Positions 43,133 to 43,835 of a stretch of DNA of 43,835 nucleotides are shown here, in pieces. The DNA is from Clostridiales bacterium (lineage in GTDB: Bacteria; Bacillota; Clostridia; Lachnospirales; Lachnospiraceae): assembly GCA_015655075.1 (NCBI GenBank), contig JAATFT010000027.1, forward strand, positions 1 through 43,835, in the 5' to 3' direction. Every line of letters begins with the position of its first letter. Position 1 is the first letter of the stretch. Under the pieces are notes generated by a model. The model was given only the letters and a program-made list of their open reading frames with translations, ran no database searches and was not told where the DNA came from. The position numbers and the translations under genes were made by a program.

Positions 43133-43209
43133 GTAGTAGAATTAAGTTGTCCAGACGAAAATCTGACTAAACAAAAAACAGGAGGATCCCTTATGCTTAA
43201 TTCTACTAC
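43133..43209 (+). promoter_or_regulatory. Inverted repeat around the transposase start
   Basis: GTAGTAGAATTAAG (43133-43146) and CTTAATTCTACTAC (43196-43209) are perfect 14-bp inverted repeats. The second arm begins at the first base of codon 2 of the transposase, and the loop contains its Shine-Dalgarno AGGAGG and ATG. RNA read in from outside would fold both arms and hide the start region. In IS10 and IS50 such structures limit translation from outside transcripts. The first arm may also mark the left part of the IS; the true IS end is not seen. Confidence 0.5.
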
Positions 43210-43600
43210 TAAAACCTACTCTTTGAAACATGAAATTTTATTTTTTTAAAAAAAATTTCCCGTAAGCTCCCAAAATCGCAGCGTAAATTTGCTTCCGATA
43301 TTACTTACGGGATGCTTGCTTCCGGCAGCTGCCTCCTCACTGATGTTGCGGATAGGCTCCATGAGCCTGCTAAAAAAATAAATACCGTTGACCGCCTTTC
43401 CAAGCATCTCCTTCGCGGTACCCCCACGCAGATTCAGGCTTCTTACCTGAAAGGAATCCGTAAATGGATCTCGAATCCCTTGGCATTGTCCGCGACGGTT
43501 CCGAAAGCACGGAGAACAAAAGCGTATTTAAAAGGGATACCACGTGACGGAAGCCTGCGTACTTACCAATAACAGCCATCCTGTCAGCATTTTCTCCTAA
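43193..43600 (+). pseudogene. DDE-type transposase, frameshifted and truncated
   Basis: The start ATG 43193 has AGGAGG 7 nt upstream and reads MLNSTTKTYSLKHEILFF, then breaks in a T/A homopolymer (43240-43256). Another frame continues ISRKLPKSQRKFASDITYGM, LASGSCLLTDVADRLHEPAK and YLKGIRKWISNP. A deletion then joins to LGIVRDGSESTENKSV and, one more shift on, GYHVTEACVLTNNSHPVSIF, ending at 43600. The missing block between RKWISNP and LGIVRDGS should contain the first catalytic Asp. This matches a DDE transposase group common in Lachnospiraceae; I cannot assign the IS family with certainty. About 135 of probably more than 400 codons remain. Confidence 0.65.
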
Positions 43601-43835
43601 GATCCGGAACTGTACAAGACAATAAAAAGTTTTTTGACTTCTTATCTTCCTATTGTAAAAAAGAAAAGTCCGCATACGGTCAGTGCATATCAAGATGCTT
43701 TGAATCTTTATCTCCGATTCATAACTGAGGAGTACCATATCAGACTTCAAAATGCGGCGACAACAGATTTCTGTCAGGAAAAGATAGTTGCATTTCTTGA
43801 ATGGTTAAAGAAGGTAAGAAAGAATGAAGCAACAA
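43601..43835 (+). pseudogene. Tyrosine recombinase (trio-type) N-terminal fragment, cut by the window edge
   Basis: From 43601 the frame is open to the window end and reads LYKTIKSFLTSYLPIVKKKS followed by PHTVSAYQDALNLYLRFITE, then FLEWLKKVRKNEAT. This is the SAM-like N-terminal domain of a tyrosine recombinase and resembles recombinase 3 of the trio at 25052-25460 (SPNTVLAYRDA, EEFLDWLESER). No start codon is visible: the frame begins right behind the transposase stop, so the 5' end was probably lost at the junction. The catalytic domain lies outside the window and may be intact. Confidence 0.7.

Noticed and set aside
43312..43572. 86-codon plus-strand frame taken as a separate small gene
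   Set aside because: It is an internal piece of the frameshifted transposase, starting at an internal Met and ending in the wrong frame after a deletion.
43370..43750. 126-codon minus-strand frame
   Set aside because: Antisense shadow of the transposase and recombinase fragments.

Overview
The window looks like a chromosomal segment of a low-GC, Gram-positive, anaerobic Clostridia, most likely Lachnospiraceae. This rests on strong AGGAGG-type ribosome binding sites, lipoprotein sugar-binding proteins with CUT1-type permeases, a YesM/YesN-style two-component pair, and decayed recombinase-trio and IS91-like mobile DNA. The taxonomic call is inference; there is no rRNA or tRNA here.

Region 1 (1-10880) is metabolic. 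It holds the start of a secreted GH43-like protein, a CgeB/DUF3880-like glycosyltransferase, cutC, an M81 (MlrC-type) metallopeptidase, a divergent PucR/CdaR-type regulator, an ABC importer (binding protein plus two permeases, with a terminator-like hairpin in its leader) and a divergent DUF1177 gene. Region 2 (10958-20247) is a carbohydrate-use locus: binding protein, two permeases and a GH2 glycosidase on the minus strand, with a divergent sensor kinase and AraC-type response regulator on the plus strand. Region 3 (20403-25036) has a pRiA4b ORF-3-like protein and a three-gene set, manC-gmd-rmd, that should make GDP-D-rhamnose or a related GDP-6-deoxyhexose.

Region 4 (25052-29182) is a mobile-element graveyard. 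It has three overlapping tyrosine recombinase genes, all frameshifted or truncated, next to a truncated IS91-type transposase coupled to an intact tyrosine recombinase. Region 5 (29734-42966) is a minus-strand surface-glycan operon. It pairs CDP-6-deoxyhexose synthesis (rfbF, rfbG) with an acetolactate-synthase-like TPP enzyme, a DXS-like TPP enzyme whose substrate-binding arginines look changed, a DRE-TIM metal-dependent aldolase and an extended SDR. Next to these are a GtrB-like GT2, GtrA and a large GT-C-like membrane protein with a DUF4214 tail. My reading is that the operon builds an unusual branched or chain-extended CDP sugar and places it outside the membrane through a lipid-linked Gtr-type route. 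Two genes in this operon are decayed (a membrane protein and an SDR). Its promoter is followed by a leader with an intrinsic-terminator hairpin. Region 6 (43133-43835) holds a broken DDE transposase and the beginning of another recombinase-trio fragment, so the glycan operon lies between mobile-element debris on both sides.

Non-coding structure of note: a 163-bp near-perfect palindrome at 4627-4789, a dispersed hairpin repeat at 2054 and 20301 with a related tail at 10913, and hairpins in both binding-protein/permease spacers.
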